Source: Rhodobacter sp. SY28-1 (GTDB lineage Bacteria > Pseudomonadota > Alphaproteobacteria > Rhodobacterales > Rhodobacteraceae). Taken from it: a stretch of DNA of 64,000 nucleotides. Every line of letters begins with the position of its first letter. Position 1 is the first letter of the stretch. The DNA is taken from NCBI RefSeq assembly GCF_005222785.1, contig NZ_STGH01000001.1:434001-498000 (forward strand), in the 5' to 3' direction. Position numbers and translations under genes: made by a program. The notes beneath the pieces were generated by a model, which was not told where the DNA came from, did no database searches, and saw only the letters and a list, made by a program, of their open reading frames with translations. Positions 43,583-52,269 of the stretch are shown here, one piece after another.

Positions 43583-44406
43583 GCCTGTTGACCAAGACCG
43601 AACTGGCGGGGCTGAAGCCCGCGCATTTCCTGTGGGAGGTCGCGGACCGGGTGGGCACCATCCGGCTGAACCGGCCCGAGCGGAAGAACCCGCTGAGTTT
43701 CGAAAGCTATGCCGAGCTGCGCGACCTGTTCCGGGCGCTGGTCTATGCGACGGACGTCGATGTGGTGATCTTTGCCCCGAATGGCGGGAATTTCTGCTCG
43801 GGCGGGGATGTGCACGACATCATCGGCCCCTTGGTCGGGATGGAGATGAAGGACCTCTTGGCCTTCACCCGGATGACGGGCGATCTGGTCAAGGCGATGA
43901 TCGGCTGCGGCAAGCCGGTGATCGCGGCGGTGGACGGGGTCTGTGTAGGGGCGGGCGCGATCATCGCGATGGCCTCGGATCTGCGGCTGGCGACACCGGG
44001 GGCGAAATGCGCATTTCTGTTCACGCGCGTCGGGCTGGCGGGCTGCGACATGGGGGCCTGCGCAATCCTGCCGCGGATCATCGGGCAGGGGCGGGCGGCA
44101 GAGCTGTTGTACACTGGCCGCGTCATGCGGGCGGAGGAGGGCGAGCGTTGGGGTTTCTGGAACGCGCTGCATGCTCCGGAAGGGTTGGAGGACGCGGCGA
44201 TGGGGCTGGCCCGGCAGCTGGCGGCGGGGCCGACCTTCGCGCATGGCATCACCAAGACCCAGCTGAACCAGGAATGGAACATGGGGCTGGAGCAGGCCAT
44301 CGAGGCCGAGGCGCAGGCGCAGGCGATCTGCATGCAGACCCGCGACTTTGAGCGGGCGTACCGGGGGTTCGTTGCCAAAGAGCAGCCGGTGTTTCAGGGT
44401 GACTGA
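43579..44406 (+). CDS. Enoyl-CoA hydratase-like protein with altered active site
   Basis: A 275-residue crotonase-fold protein. The oxyanion site is present ([12 protein letters not shown]). The segment [19 protein letters not shown] at 148-166 replaces the usual LPE-x-x-LG: Arg150 stands where the second catalytic Glu is expected, and Asp157 follows. That suggests a reaction other than simple hydration, for example ring hydrolysis. It has a short N-terminal extension of about 20 residues. It overlaps marR by 4 bases; a hairpin repeat follows the stop. Confidence 0.82.
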   Translation: MSLLTKTELAGLKPAHFLWEVADRVGTIRLNRPERKNPLSFESYAELRDLFRALVYATDVDVVIFAPNGGNFCSGGDVHDIIGPLVGMEMKDLLAFTRMTGDLVKAMIGCGKPVIAAVDGVCVGAGAIIAMASDLRLATPGAKCAFLFTRVGLAGCDMGACAILPRIIGQGRAAELLYTGRVMRAEEGERWGFWNALHAPEGLEDAAMGLARQLAAGPTFAHGITKTQLNQEWNMGLEQAIEAEAQAQAICMQTRDFERAYRGFVAKEQPVFQGD

Positions 44407-44407
44407 C

Positions 44408-44457
44408 CCGGGGGGCTTCGCGCCCCCGGACCCCCGCGGGATATTTGTGGACAGAAA
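44408..44457. repeat. Hairpin plus GCGGGATATTTG motif, copy 2
   Basis: CCGGGGG (44408-44414) pairs with CCCCCGG (44423-44429). It is followed by ACCCCCGCGGGATATTTG and TGGACAGAAA directly before the acyl-CoA dehydrogenase ATG. It mirrors the repeat at 26706-26772 and may act as an attenuating structure inside the operon. Confidence 0.5.
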
Positions 44458-45594
44458 ATGAGCGATCAGAGTTTCCTGGATTGGCCCTTCTTCGAGGCTC
44501 GCCATCGAGAGTTGGCGGCGGCGCTGGAGGACTGGTGCGCGGCGAACCTGCCGGTGTCGCATTCCGATGTGGACGCGGCCTGCAAGGGGCTGGTCGCGGC
44601 GCTGGGGGCGGGGGGCTGGTTGCGGCACTCGGGCACGGGTGAGGGGGAGAGGCTGGATGTGCGGTCCCTCTGCCTGATCCGCGAGACGCTGGCACGGCAT
44701 GATGCCTTGGCCGATTTCGTCTTTGCGATGCAGGGGCTGGGAATGGGGGCGGTGTCGCTGTTCGGGACGCCGGAGCAGCGGGAGTGGCTGGAGCGGACGC
44801 GGGCGGGGACGGCGATTTCCGGCTTTGCGCTGACGGAGCCGGGCTCGGGGTCGGACGTGGCGGCGACGGCGACGGTGGCGGAGAGGGTGCAGGGCGGCTG
44901 GCGGCTGTCGGGCGAGAAGACCTACATCTCGAACGGCGGGATTGCCGATGTCTATGTGATCATTGCGCGGACCGGCGAGGCGCCGGGTGCGAAGGGGTTG
45001 TCGGCCTTTCTGATGCCTGCGGCAACGGCGGGGCTGGAGGTGGTGGAGCGAATCGAGGTGATCGCGCCGCATCCCTTGGCCCATCTGCGCCTTACCGATG
45101 TGGACCTGCCGGAGGCCGCGCTGATCGGGAAGGCGGGCGACGGGTTCAAGATCGCGATGTCGGTGCTGGACGTGTTCCGGTCAACCGTGGGCGCGGCGGC
45201 TTTGGGGATGGCGCGGCGGGCGCTGGATGAGACTGTGGCGCGGACGCAAGGGCGGCGCATTCAGGGGCAGGCGCTGTCGGAGTTGCAACTGGTGCAGGGG
45301 CATCTGGCCGACATGGCGCTGGAAATCGACGCCTCGGCCCTGCTGGTCTACAGGGCAGCCTGGACCAAGGACATGGGGGCCGCAAGGGTCAGCCGTGAGG
45401 CGGCGATGGCCAAGCTTTACGCGACCGAAGCGGCGCACCGGGTGATCGACATGGCGGTCCAGCTGCATGGCGGCGACGGGGTCCGGCAGGGGTTCGCCGT
45501 CGAAAGCCTGTACCGCGAGATCCGGGCGCTGCGGATCTACGAGGGCGCAAGTGACGTGCAACGCATCATCATCGCCAGAAGCATTCTGGGATAG
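44458..45594 (+). CDS. Acyl-CoA dehydrogenase
   Basis: A 378-residue ACAD flavoprotein. FAD/substrate motifs are [20 protein letters not shown] and [12 protein letters not shown]. The C-terminal helix bundle includes [20 protein letters not shown] and [18 protein letters not shown], with the Glu in YEG as the probable catalytic base. It should form a double bond in a cyclic or linear CoA intermediate. It follows the crotonase by 51 bases, with a hairpin in that gap, and precedes the cupin gene by 11. Confidence 0.9.
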   Translation: MSDQSFLDWPFFEARHRELAAALEDWCAANLPVSHSDVDAACKGLVAALGAGGWLRHSGTGEGERLDVRSLCLIRETLARHDALADFVFAMQGLGMGAVSLFGTPEQREWLERTRAGTAISGFALTEPGSGSDVAATATVAERVQGGWRLSGEKTYISNGGIADVYVIIARTGEAPGAKGLSAFLMPAATAGLEVVERIEVIAPHPLAHLRLTDVDLPEAALIGKAGDGFKIAMSVLDVFRSTVGAAALGMARRALDETVARTQGRRIQGQALSELQLVQGHLADMALEIDASALLVYRAAWTKDMGAARVSREAAMAKLYATEAAHRVIDMAVQLHGGDGVRQGFAVESLYREIRALRIYEGASDVQRIIIARSILG

Positions 45595-45605
45595 GGGAGG
45601 GACAG

Positions 45606-46055
45606 ATGGCAGACCTTGAAGGCGGGATCACCCGCGACGGCACGGCTTATCACGGGCGGATGCTGAACATCCTGGGGCAGCGGTATTTCCCCAAGGCGTC
45701 CTGCGAGACGACCTTCAGCTTCGAGACCAACAGCGAGGCGGGGCAGTTCGTGCCGGTCCACGTCCACCCGCATCAGGACGAGTTCATCCTGGTGCAGGAG
45801 GGCGAGCTGCATCTGAAGCTGGACGGGGTCTGGTCGGTGGCCAAGGCGGGCGATCTGGTGCGGATGCCGAAGGGCGTGCCGCATGGCTATTTCAACAAGT
45901 CGGACAAGCCGGCGAAGGCGCTGTTCTGGGTGTCTCCGGCCGGCAAACTTGAGGCCCTGTTCGAGACGCTGCACGACATGACCGACATCCCGGCGATCAT
46001 CGAAGCCTCGGCCAGGCACGACGTCGACTTCCTGCCGCCCGAGGCCAACGACTGA
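45606..46055 (+). CDS. Cupin-domain protein
   Basis: A 149-residue single-cupin protein. Motif 1 is VHVHPHQDEFILVQEGELHL, with His52, His54, His56 and Glu59; motif 2 has MPKGVPHGYF with His93. A metal site of 3-His/1-Glu type is therefore intact. It could be a small dioxygenase or isomerase acting in the pathway, but similar cupins also have non-catalytic roles. A GGGAGGGACAG ribosome site precedes the ATG. Confidence 0.82.
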   Translation: MADLEGGITRDGTAYHGRMLNILGQRYFPKASCETTFSFETNSEAGQFVPVHVHPHQDEFILVQEGELHLKLDGVWSVAKAGDLVRMPKGVPHGYFNKSDKPAKALFWVSPAGKLEALFETLHDMTDIPAIIEASARHDVDFLPPEAND

Positions 46056-46057
46056 CG

Positions 46058-46468
46058 ATGTATGAACGCCTGATCCAGATCGAGTTCAACCATTGCGACC
46101 CGGCGGGGATCGTCTTCTATCCCCGCTATTTCGAGATGGTGAACTCGGTCGTCGAGAACTTCTTTGCCGATGTGGTGGGGCGGTCCTTTGCCCAGATGCA
46201 CAATGGCGCGTCGAACGGCGTGCCGACCGTTGCGATCGAGACCAGTTTCCTGAAGCCGTCCAGGCTGGGCGACAAGGTGCTGTTTTCCTTGATGATCGAG
46301 AAGATCGGCGGGTCCTCGCTGGGGCTGGTGATCGAAGGGCGGGGGCCGGACGGGCTGCTGCTGACTGTCCGGATGACGGTGGCCTGGATCGACCGGATGA
46401 AGGCCGCGCCCTGGCCTTCGGACATGCGGGCGGCGCTGGAGTACTACAAGGAGACGCAGGATGCATGA
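46058..46468 (+). CDS. 4-hydroxybenzoyl-CoA-type thioesterase
   Basis: A 136-residue hot-dog thioesterase. The family motif EFNHCDPAGIVFYPRYF carries Asp14, the usual catalytic residue, and ETSFLKPSRLGDKV is the second strand region. It would hydrolyse an aromatic or alicyclic CoA ester, perhaps to recover CoA from dead-end intermediates. It starts two bases after the cupin stop and overlaps the Rid gene by 8 bases. Confidence 0.88.
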   Translation: MYERLIQIEFNHCDPAGIVFYPRYFEMVNSVVENFFADVVGRSFAQMHNGASNGVPTVAIETSFLKPSRLGDKVLFSLMIEKIGGSSLGLVIEGRGPDGLLLTVRMTVAWIDRMKAAPWPSDMRAALEYYKETQDA

Positions 46469-46859
46469 GGTCCTTCACCCGAAGCATTGGAAAGCGGCGC
46501 GGGGGTACTCCAACGGCGTGGCCGCCGAGGGGCGGATGGTATTCACCGGCGGGATCATCGGCTGGAACGCCGCGCAGGAGTTCGAGACCGATGACTTCGT
46601 GGGTCAGGTCGAACAGGCCTTGCGGTCTATCGTCGAGGTGCTGGCCGAAGCCGGGGCAGGGCCGGAGCATCTGGTGCGGCTGACATGGTACGTCACGGAC
46701 AAGGCTGAGTATCTGGGCAGCCTGAAAGAGCTGGGCGCGGTCTACAAGGCGGTGATCGGGCGGCACTACCCGGCGATGGCCTTGGTGCAGGTGGTGGCGC
46801 TGGTCGAGGACCGGGCCCGCGTGGAAATCGAGGCAACCGCCGTCATTCCGAAGGCGTGA
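46461..46859 (+). CDS. RidA-family protein lacking the canonical Arg
   Basis: A 132-residue Rid/YjgF protein with RGYSNGVAAEGRMVFTGGI, HLVRLTWYVTD and the C-terminal RVEIEATAVIP. RidA hydrolyses reactive enamines/imines. At the position of the carboxylate-binding Arg of archetypal RidA (E. coli Arg105), this protein has Met106 in YPAMALVQV, while the nearby Glu122 is kept. It may therefore accept a substrate without a free carboxylate, such as a CoA thioester enamine. It is translationally coupled to the thioesterase. Confidence 0.85.
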   Translation: MHEVLHPKHWKAARGYSNGVAAEGRMVFTGGIIGWNAAQEFETDDFVGQVEQALRSIVEVLAEAGAGPEHLVRLTWYVTDKAEYLGSLKELGAVYKAVIGRHYPAMALVQVVALVEDRARVEIEATAVIPKA

Positions 46860-46886
46860 CGGCAAGGGTTTGGGAGGACCCGAAGG

Positions 46887-48506
46887 ATGCTTGGACCGAC
46901 AGGACATAGCGATACGTTCACACGCGACCGGCTTCCGGCGCTGGAGGACTGGCCGGAGATGCGGCTGGAGGGCTTCGACTATCCGGATTGGCTGAACGTG
47001 GGCGTCGAGCTGACCGACCGCATGGTCGAGAAGGGCTTTGGTGACCACACCGCCCTGATCGGCAACGGGCGCAGCCGGACCTACAAGGAATTGTCGGACT
47101 GGTCGAACCGGATCGCCCATGCGCTGGTCGAGGATTACGGGGTCAAGCCCGGCAACCGGGTGCTGATCCGCAGCGCCAACAACCCGGCGATGGTGGCTTG
47201 CTGGCTGGCGGCGACCAAGGCGGGGGCGGTGGTGGTCAACACAATGCCGATGCTGCGGGCGGGTGAGTTGACCAAGATCGTCGACAAGGCCGAGATCAGC
47301 CATGCGCTGTGCGACACCCGGCTGATGGAGGAGCTGGTCACCTGTGGCAAGGACAGCCGGTTCCTGCGGACCATCGTGGGCTTTGATGGCACGGCGAACC
47401 ATGATGCGGAACTGGACCGGGTCGCGTTGAAGAAACCTGTGCGGTTCGAGGCGGTGCGGACCGGGCGGGACGATGTGGCTTTGCTGGGGTTCACGTCGGG
47501 CACGACGGGCGAGCCGAAGGCCACGATGCATTTCCACCGCGACCTGCTGATCATCGCGGACGGCTATGCGCGCGAGGTGCTGGGGGTCACGCCGGAGGAC
47601 GTGTTCATCGGCAGCCCTCCGCTGGCGTTCACCTTCGGGCTGGGGGGCCTCGCGGTGTTCCCCTTGCGCTTTGGCGCGGCGGCGGCGCTGCTGGAGCAGG
47701 CCTCGCCTCCGAATATGGTGGCGATGATCGAAGAGCACCGGGCCACGATCTGTTTCACCGCGCCCACGGCTTACCGCGTGATGCTGAAGGCGATGGACGA
47801 GGGGGCGGATCTGTCCTCCTTGAGGGCGGCGGTTTCGGCGGGGGAGACGCTGCCCGCGCCGGTCTACGAGGAATGGCAGCAGAAGACTGGCAAGCCGATG
47901 CTGGACGGGATCGGTGCGACCGAGATGCTGCACATCTTCATCTCGAACCGGTTCGACGACCACCGGCCGGGGTGCACGGGCAAGCCGGTGACGGGGTATC
48001 AGGCGCGGATCGTCGATGAAGAGATGCGGGAAAAGCCGCGCGGAGAGGTCGGGCGGCTGGCGGTGCGGGGGCCGACAGGGTGCCGGTATCTGGCCGACAA
48101 ACGGCAGGGGGCCTATGTCCGGGACGGCTGGAACCTGACGGGGGACAGCTTCTGGCAGGATACGGACGGCTATTTCCACTTTGCGGCCCGCTCGGACGAC
48201 ATGATCCTGTCGGCGGGCTACAACATCGCGGGGCCCGAGGTGGAGGCTGCGCTGCTGTCGCATCCGGCGGTGCTGGAATGTGCGGTGGTGGGCGTGGCGG
48301 ATGAGGAGCGCGGCCAGATCGTGCAGGCGCATGTGGTGCTGGCGGCGGGGCAGACGGGCGATGCGCTGATGGTCAAGCTGTTGCAGGACCATGTGAAAAA
48401 GGTCATCGCGCCCTACAAGTATCCACGCAGCGTGGTGTTCACGACGGCGCTGCCGAAGACGCAGACCGGGAAGATCCAGCGGTTTCAGTTGCGGGGGAAG
48501 GCCTAG
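46887..48506 (+). CDS. 2-aminobenzoate-CoA ligase (aryl-CoA ligase)
   Basis: A 539-residue ANL-superfamily ligase. The phosphate loop is GFTSGTTGEPKATMHFHRDL near residue 196, then FIGSPPLAFTFGLGGLAVFP, LDGIGATEMLHIFISNR, GWNLTGDSFW and the C-terminal LPKTQTGKIQRFQLRG with the adenylation Lys. The wording is that of the benzoate/2-aminobenzoate-CoA ligase group. It would activate anthranilate with ATP and CoA, feeding the fusion enzyme at 40123. It is last in the operon and overlaps the convergent Tm-1-like gene by 4 bases. Confidence 0.87.
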   Translation: MLGPTGHSDTFTRDRLPALEDWPEMRLEGFDYPDWLNVGVELTDRMVEKGFGDHTALIGNGRSRTYKELSDWSNRIAHALVEDYGVKPGNRVLIRSANNPAMVACWLAATKAGAVVVNTMPMLRAGELTKIVDKAEISHALCDTRLMEELVTCGKDSRFLRTIVGFDGTANHDAELDRVALKKPVRFEAVRTGRDDVALLGFTSGTTGEPKATMHFHRDLLIIADGYAREVLGVTPEDVFIGSPPLAFTFGLGGLAVFPLRFGAAAALLEQASPPNMVAMIEEHRATICFTAPTAYRVMLKAMDEGADLSSLRAAVSAGETLPAPVYEEWQQKTGKPMLDGIGATEMLHIFISNRFDDHRPGCTGKPVTGYQARIVDEEMREKPRGEVGRLAVRGPTGCRYLADKRQGAYVRDGWNLTGDSFWQDTDGYFHFAARSDDMILSAGYNIAGPEVEAALLSHPAVLECAVVGVADEERGQIVQAHVVLAAGQTGDALMVKLLQDHVKKVIAPYKYPRSVVFTTALPKTQTGKIQRFQLRGKA

Positions 48507-49741
48507 GCGGCGCCCTTCGGGACGATCCCGGCGGCCACCCACTCGTCCAGCTTGGCCAGGACCGCGTCGCAGAAGGCCGCGTCGTTGATGTGGCAGTCGA
48601 GGACGGTGTGGTCGACCCGACCGCTCAGGGCGCGTTCGGCGGCTTCGGTGAAGGCGGCGAGGCCCTCGGGATCATGCGCGGCTTCGCCGGGTTTGTCCCA
48701 TTCCTCGATCCCGCCTTTGGGCAGGAAGAAATGCGTCTGGCCCTTGGCGCCGGCCAGCCGGTCGGCGATGGCCTGGGCCAGGCCGCGGCGTTCGTCGGCG
48801 TTGAAGCCGACGCTTTTGATCAGCCGGTTGTGTTCGTGGAAGGGGCGGTCCTGAAAGCGAGGCGGGATCGGCTGCCATCCGGCGAGGTCCAGGATGTCCG
48901 CCGCCCCCGGGGCCACCAGTTGCGGCGTGCCGCTGCGGCCCGCGCCGGTCAGCCGGTCGGCCCCGGCGCTGACGAGCGAGCCGTGGAGCATGTTGACCAG
49001 CTCCTGCAAGGAGAAGTCCATCACGCAGGCGAAGGTGCCCTCTGACGCCAGTCGTTCGAAAGCCATGCCGCCCATGCCGGTGGTGTGGAAGACCGCGATG
49101 TCATAGCCGCGCCGGGTGAGTTCGGGGTGCAAGCGTTTCATGTATTTCAGGCAGGAGGAGCCGAGCGAGGTCATCCCGATCAGTGGGCGGTCGAACCGGG
49201 GCGGCTCGACGGCTTGCGCGGCGCCAAGGACGGCACCCGCGGCCTGGCTGAGCGAGGATTTGCAGAGGGGGTTCAGCCCATACAGCCCTCCGGCCCAGAG
49301 GATGAACTGCACATCGGCGGCCATCCGTTCGGCGGCGATCAGGGGGGAGCCTGCAACGGTGGAGACGATGTATTTCGGCACGCCCAGCGGCAGGGCCTGC
49401 GCGCAGTCCAGCGCGAGGTCGGTGCCCATGGTGCCGCCAAGCGCGATCATGCCGTGGAACCGGCCCTCGGCGTGGAGTTTCCGGGTCAGGAGGGCGGCAC
49501 CCGCGCTCATCCGGGCAAAGGCCTCGCCTTCCTCGCCCAGGGCGATCAGGGCGTCGATGGTGGTGTCGGCAGCGGCGGCGACCTGATGCTTTGTCACGTC
49601 GACGGGGGTTTTCGCTTCGCCCAGGATGCTGACGTCCATCGCCAAGACGTCGCCGCCCTGCGCCTTGATCCTGTCGATCAGGTAGGCGAGTTCATCCGCC
49701 TTGGTGTCGAATGTGCCGATGACCAGAATGGTTTTCGTCAT
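48503..49741 (-). CDS. Tm-1-like ATP-binding (UPF0261) protein
   Basis: A 412-residue protein of the Tm-1/UPF0261 family. It contains VIGTFDTKADELAYLIDRIK at the start, GMIALGGTMGTDLALDCAQ, STVAGSPLIAAERMA, GMTSLGSSCLKYMK, HTTGMGGMAFERL and FFLPKGGIEEWDKPG. The N-terminal half binds ATP in the plant Tm-1 homologue; the bacterial function is unknown to me. The often adjacent TIM-barrel partner gene is absent. It is divergent from an IclR gene with a shared ACCAGTGGT site between them. Confidence 0.85.
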   Translation of the reverse strand: MTKTILVIGTFDTKADELAYLIDRIKAQGGDVLAMDVSILGEAKTPVDVTKHQVAAAADTTIDALIALGEEGEAFARMSAGAALLTRKLHAEGRFHGMIALGGTMGTDLALDCAQALPLGVPKYIVSTVAGSPLIAAERMAADVQFILWAGGLYGLNPLCKSSLSQAAGAVLGAAQAVEPPRFDRPLIGMTSLGSSCLKYMKRLHPELTRRGYDIAVFHTTGMGGMAFERLASEGTFACVMDFSLQELVNMLHGSLVSAGADRLTGAGRSGTPQLVAPGAADILDLAGWQPIPPRFQDRPFHEHNRLIKSVGFNADERRGLAQAIADRLAGAKGQTHFFLPKGGIEEWDKPGEAAHDPEGLAAFTEAAERALSGRVDHTVLDCHINDAAFCDAVLAKLDEWVAAGIVPKGAA

Positions 49742-49806
49742 GTGCTTTTCCCCTGCTGGTGCCGTCCGAGTTCCGCGTTGACGCGAAGATTTGGTTCATT
49801 ATAATC

Positions 49807-49815
49807 ACCAGTGGT
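49807..49815. promoter_or_regulatory. Candidate IclR operator, site 1
   Basis: ACCAGTGGT is a perfect 9-base palindrome in the AT-rich Tm-1-like/iclR divergent region, preceded by CAT-N7. The same CAT-N7-ACCAGTGGT arrangement recurs at 50740-50748 before the aldehyde dehydrogenase gene. Confidence 0.6.
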
Positions 49816-49883
49816 TCAAGAATAATCGCCCTGCGCCGTTGCGTCAACGGATTTGGGGCGCGTCGGGTATCGTTGGAGCAGCC

Positions 49884-50675
49884 ATGTCCACCACTGTCGC
49901 CAAAGCATTGTCTTTGCTGGACTATTTCTCGGAAGCGGAGCCAGAGATCGGCCTGTCCGAACTGGCGCGCAGGTCTGGGGTCGACAAGGCGACGGTGCAC
50001 CGGATGTTGGGGGTGATGTGCGACGCGGGCCTGTTGGAAAAGCGCGGCGATGCGCGGCAGTACCGGCTGGGGGCAGGGGTCTTGCGGCTGGCCCGGGTGC
50101 GCGAGACGGCGTTTCCGGTGTCGTCGCTGTTCCAGCAATCACTGGCGGACCTGTCGGCCAGGCTGGGCGAGACGGCGCATGCCTCGCTGGTGTCGGGGCG
50201 GGCGCTGGCAACGATCGGGATCAGCGAAAGCAACCGGGGCAGCCGGGTGTCGCTGGTGGCGGGAGAGCTGTTGTTGATGCACTGCACCGCGTCGGGCCTG
50301 GCGGTTCTGGCCTTTTCGCGGGCCGAGTTGGTGGACCGGGTGCTGTCGGAACCGCTGGTCGCAAGGACGTCGCGGACGATCACGAACCCCAGTATTATAA
50401 GGGCCCGGCTGGAGGAAGTTCGCCTGACCGGCTTTGCCGAAGCTGACCAGACCGCCGAAGACGATGTCTATGGCATCGCGGTGCCGGTGTTCGACAGCGA
50501 TGCCGAGGCGACCGGGGCGATTGCGATTGCCACGCCGGCGCACCGGATGACGAACGACCTGCGCAGCGAGATCATCGCCGCCCTGTTCGTAGAAGCCGAG
50601 AAACTGACGGTGAATTCGGGCGGGCGCATGCCTGCGGCCTTTCTCAGCGTGGCCGCGCGGTTCTCACCGACCTGA
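49884..50675 (+). CDS. IclR-family regulator
   Basis: A 263-residue IclR protein. The N-terminal winged helix is VAKALSLLDYFSEAEPEIGL, then SELARRSGVDKATVHRML. The effector domain includes MHCTASGLAVLAF and EDDVYGIAVPVFD. ATG 49884 is preferred over an upstream Met because GGAG lies eight bases before it. It probably controls the Tm-1-like gene and the aldehyde dehydrogenase/aminotransferase pair through ACCAGTGGT sites. Confidence 0.9.
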   Translation: MSTTVAKALSLLDYFSEAEPEIGLSELARRSGVDKATVHRMLGVMCDAGLLEKRGDARQYRLGAGVLRLARVRETAFPVSSLFQQSLADLSARLGETAHASLVSGRALATIGISESNRGSRVSLVAGELLLMHCTASGLAVLAFSRAELVDRVLSEPLVARTSRTITNPSIIRARLEEVRLTGFAEADQTAEDDVYGIAVPVFDSDAEATGAIAIATPAHRMTNDLRSEIIAALFVEAEKLTVNSGGRMPAAFLSVAARFSPT

Positions 50676-50739
50676 GAGTGGGGGCCTGAGATTGCAGGCT
50701 GGCCGGTTGACCGAAGGCTCACCACGGTGCATAATATAT

Positions 50740-50748
50740 ACCAGTGGT
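50740..50748. promoter_or_regulatory. Candidate IclR operator, site 2
   Basis: A second ACCAGTGGT, 18 bases before the aldehyde dehydrogenase ATG and next to a GGTGCATAATATAT AT-rich stretch. Its closeness to the start codon fits a repressor site. Confidence 0.6.
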
Positions 50749-50765
50749 GGCAATAATGAAACGAC

Positions 50766-52247
50766 ATGAGCCAGAATCAGATCGAATCCCTGCGCGCAGC
50801 GCCGGTTGAGGCCTTTAAGCACCTGATCGACGGACAGTCGGTTCCGGCGTCAGATGGGGGTACGACTGTTGTCGTGTCTCCGATTGATGGGACGCCGCTG
50901 ACCACCTATGCCCGGGGCACGCAGGCCGACTCCGAGGCGGCCATAACTGCCGCCCGCCGTGCCTTTGACGATGGCCGCTGGTCCGACCTGGCCCCGGCGG
51001 CGCGGAAGAAGATCCTGCTCAAATGGGCCGATCTGATCGAGGCCCATGCGGTAGAACTGGCCGTGCTGGGCGTGCGCGAGAACGGCACCGAGATCGGGAT
51101 GGCGCTGAAGGCCGAGCCTTTGTCGGCGGCGGCGACGGTGCGCTATTATGCCGAGGCGATCGACAAGCTGAACGGCGAGATTACCCCGACCGATCCGGCG
51201 TTTCTGGGTCTGGTGCACGGTGAACCAGTGGGGGTCGTCGGGGCCATCGTGCCGTGGAATTTTCCGCTGATGATCGGGGCATGGAAGATCGGCCCGGCCC
51301 TGGCCGCCGGATGCACGGTGGTCTTGAAGCCTGCCGAAACCGCATCGTTGACGCTGGTCCGGGTGGCGCAACTGGCGTTGCAGGCGGGGCTGCCTCCGGG
51401 TGTTCTGAACGTTGTCACCGGTGAGGGGCCGGTTGTCGGTGCCGCGATTGCCGCGTCGATGGATGTCGATGTGCTGGTCTTCACCGGATCGGGTCCAACC
51501 GGGCGGCGGCTGCTGGAGGCTGCGGCGCGGTCGAACCTGAAGCGGGTTTACTTGGAGCTGGGGGGCAAGTCGCCGAACATCGTCTTTGCCGATGCGCCCG
51601 ATCTGGACGAGACGGCGAAGGTCTCGGCGATGGGCATCTTCCGCAACTCGGGGCAGGTCTGCATTGCCGGGTCGCGCATTCTGGTGGAGCGGAGCATCCA
51701 CGCGGCATTCGTGGAAAAGCTGGCGGCGCAGGCGGCGGCGATCAAGGTGGGCGATCCCCTGGACAGTGCGACTCAGGCTGGGGCGGTGAACTCGGAGCGG
51801 CAGTTGGCGCAGAACCTGCGGTTTGTCGTCGAGGCGCGAGAGGCTGGGCGCAATGTCATCGGCGGCGACCGCATCCTGCAAGAGACCGGGGGTTACTACA
51901 TGTCGCCCGCGATTGTCGCGGATGCGCGGCCGGAGGATCGGGTGTTCCGCGAAGAGGTCTTTGGCCCCGTGGTCACGGTCACGCCCTTCGACACCGAAGC
52001 CGAGGCGGTCGCTCTGGCCAATGGCACCGATTACGGGCTGGCGGCGGCGGTCTGGACCTCGAACCTGTCGCGGGCGCATCGCATGGTGCGCAAGATCCGC
52101 GCCGGGATCGTGCATGTGAACACTTATGGCGGGTCGGACCTGACGGTGCCGCTGGGCGGAGTCAAGCAGTCCGGCAACGGGCATGACAAGTCGCTGCATG
52201 CCTTTGACAAATACCTCGACCTGAAAACCGCCTGGGTGAAGCTGTGA
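50766..52247 (+). CDS. Aldehyde dehydrogenase (NAD(P)-dependent)
   Basis: A 493-residue ALDH. It has IVPWNFPLMIGAWKIGPALA, LVFTGSGPTGRRLLEAAAR, the catalytic Glu in YLELGGKSPNIV, the nucleophile Cys in FRNSGQVCIAGSRI, and EEVFGPVVTVTPFDTEAEAV. It most resembles PuuC-type enzymes that oxidise amino-aldehydes. With the class III aminotransferase 22 bases downstream it forms an amine-to-acid module: transamination to an aldehyde, then oxidation. Confidence 0.9.
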   Translation: MSQNQIESLRAAPVEAFKHLIDGQSVPASDGGTTVVVSPIDGTPLTTYARGTQADSEAAITAARRAFDDGRWSDLAPAARKKILLKWADLIEAHAVELAVLGVRENGTEIGMALKAEPLSAAATVRYYAEAIDKLNGEITPTDPAFLGLVHGEPVGVVGAIVPWNFPLMIGAWKIGPALAAGCTVVLKPAETASLTLVRVAQLALQAGLPPGVLNVVTGEGPVVGAAIAASMDVDVLVFTGSGPTGRRLLEAAARSNLKRVYLELGGKSPNIVFADAPDLDETAKVSAMGIFRNSGQVCIAGSRILVERSIHAAFVEKLAAQAAAIKVGDPLDSATQAGAVNSERQLAQNLRFVVEAREAGRNVIGGDRILQETGGYYMSPAIVADARPEDRVFREEVFGPVVTVTPFDTEAEAVALANGTDYGLAAAVWTSNLSRAHRMVRKIRAGIVHVNTYGGSDLTVPLGGVKQSGNGHDKSLHAFDKYLDLKTAWVKL

Positions 52248-52269
52248 CCCAAGGCCAAGGAGCCTGACG

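Noticed and set aside
43129-45084. A 651-codon minus-strand open frame across marR, the crotonase and the acyl-CoA dehydrogenase
   Set aside because: Arg/Pro/Gln-rich composition and complete overlap with well-supported genes.
46086-48542. An 818-codon open frame antisense to the thioesterase, Rid and ligase genes
   Set aside because: It is a high-GC shadow frame rich in Arg, Pro and His, with no recognisable motif; the plus-strand genes are unambiguous.
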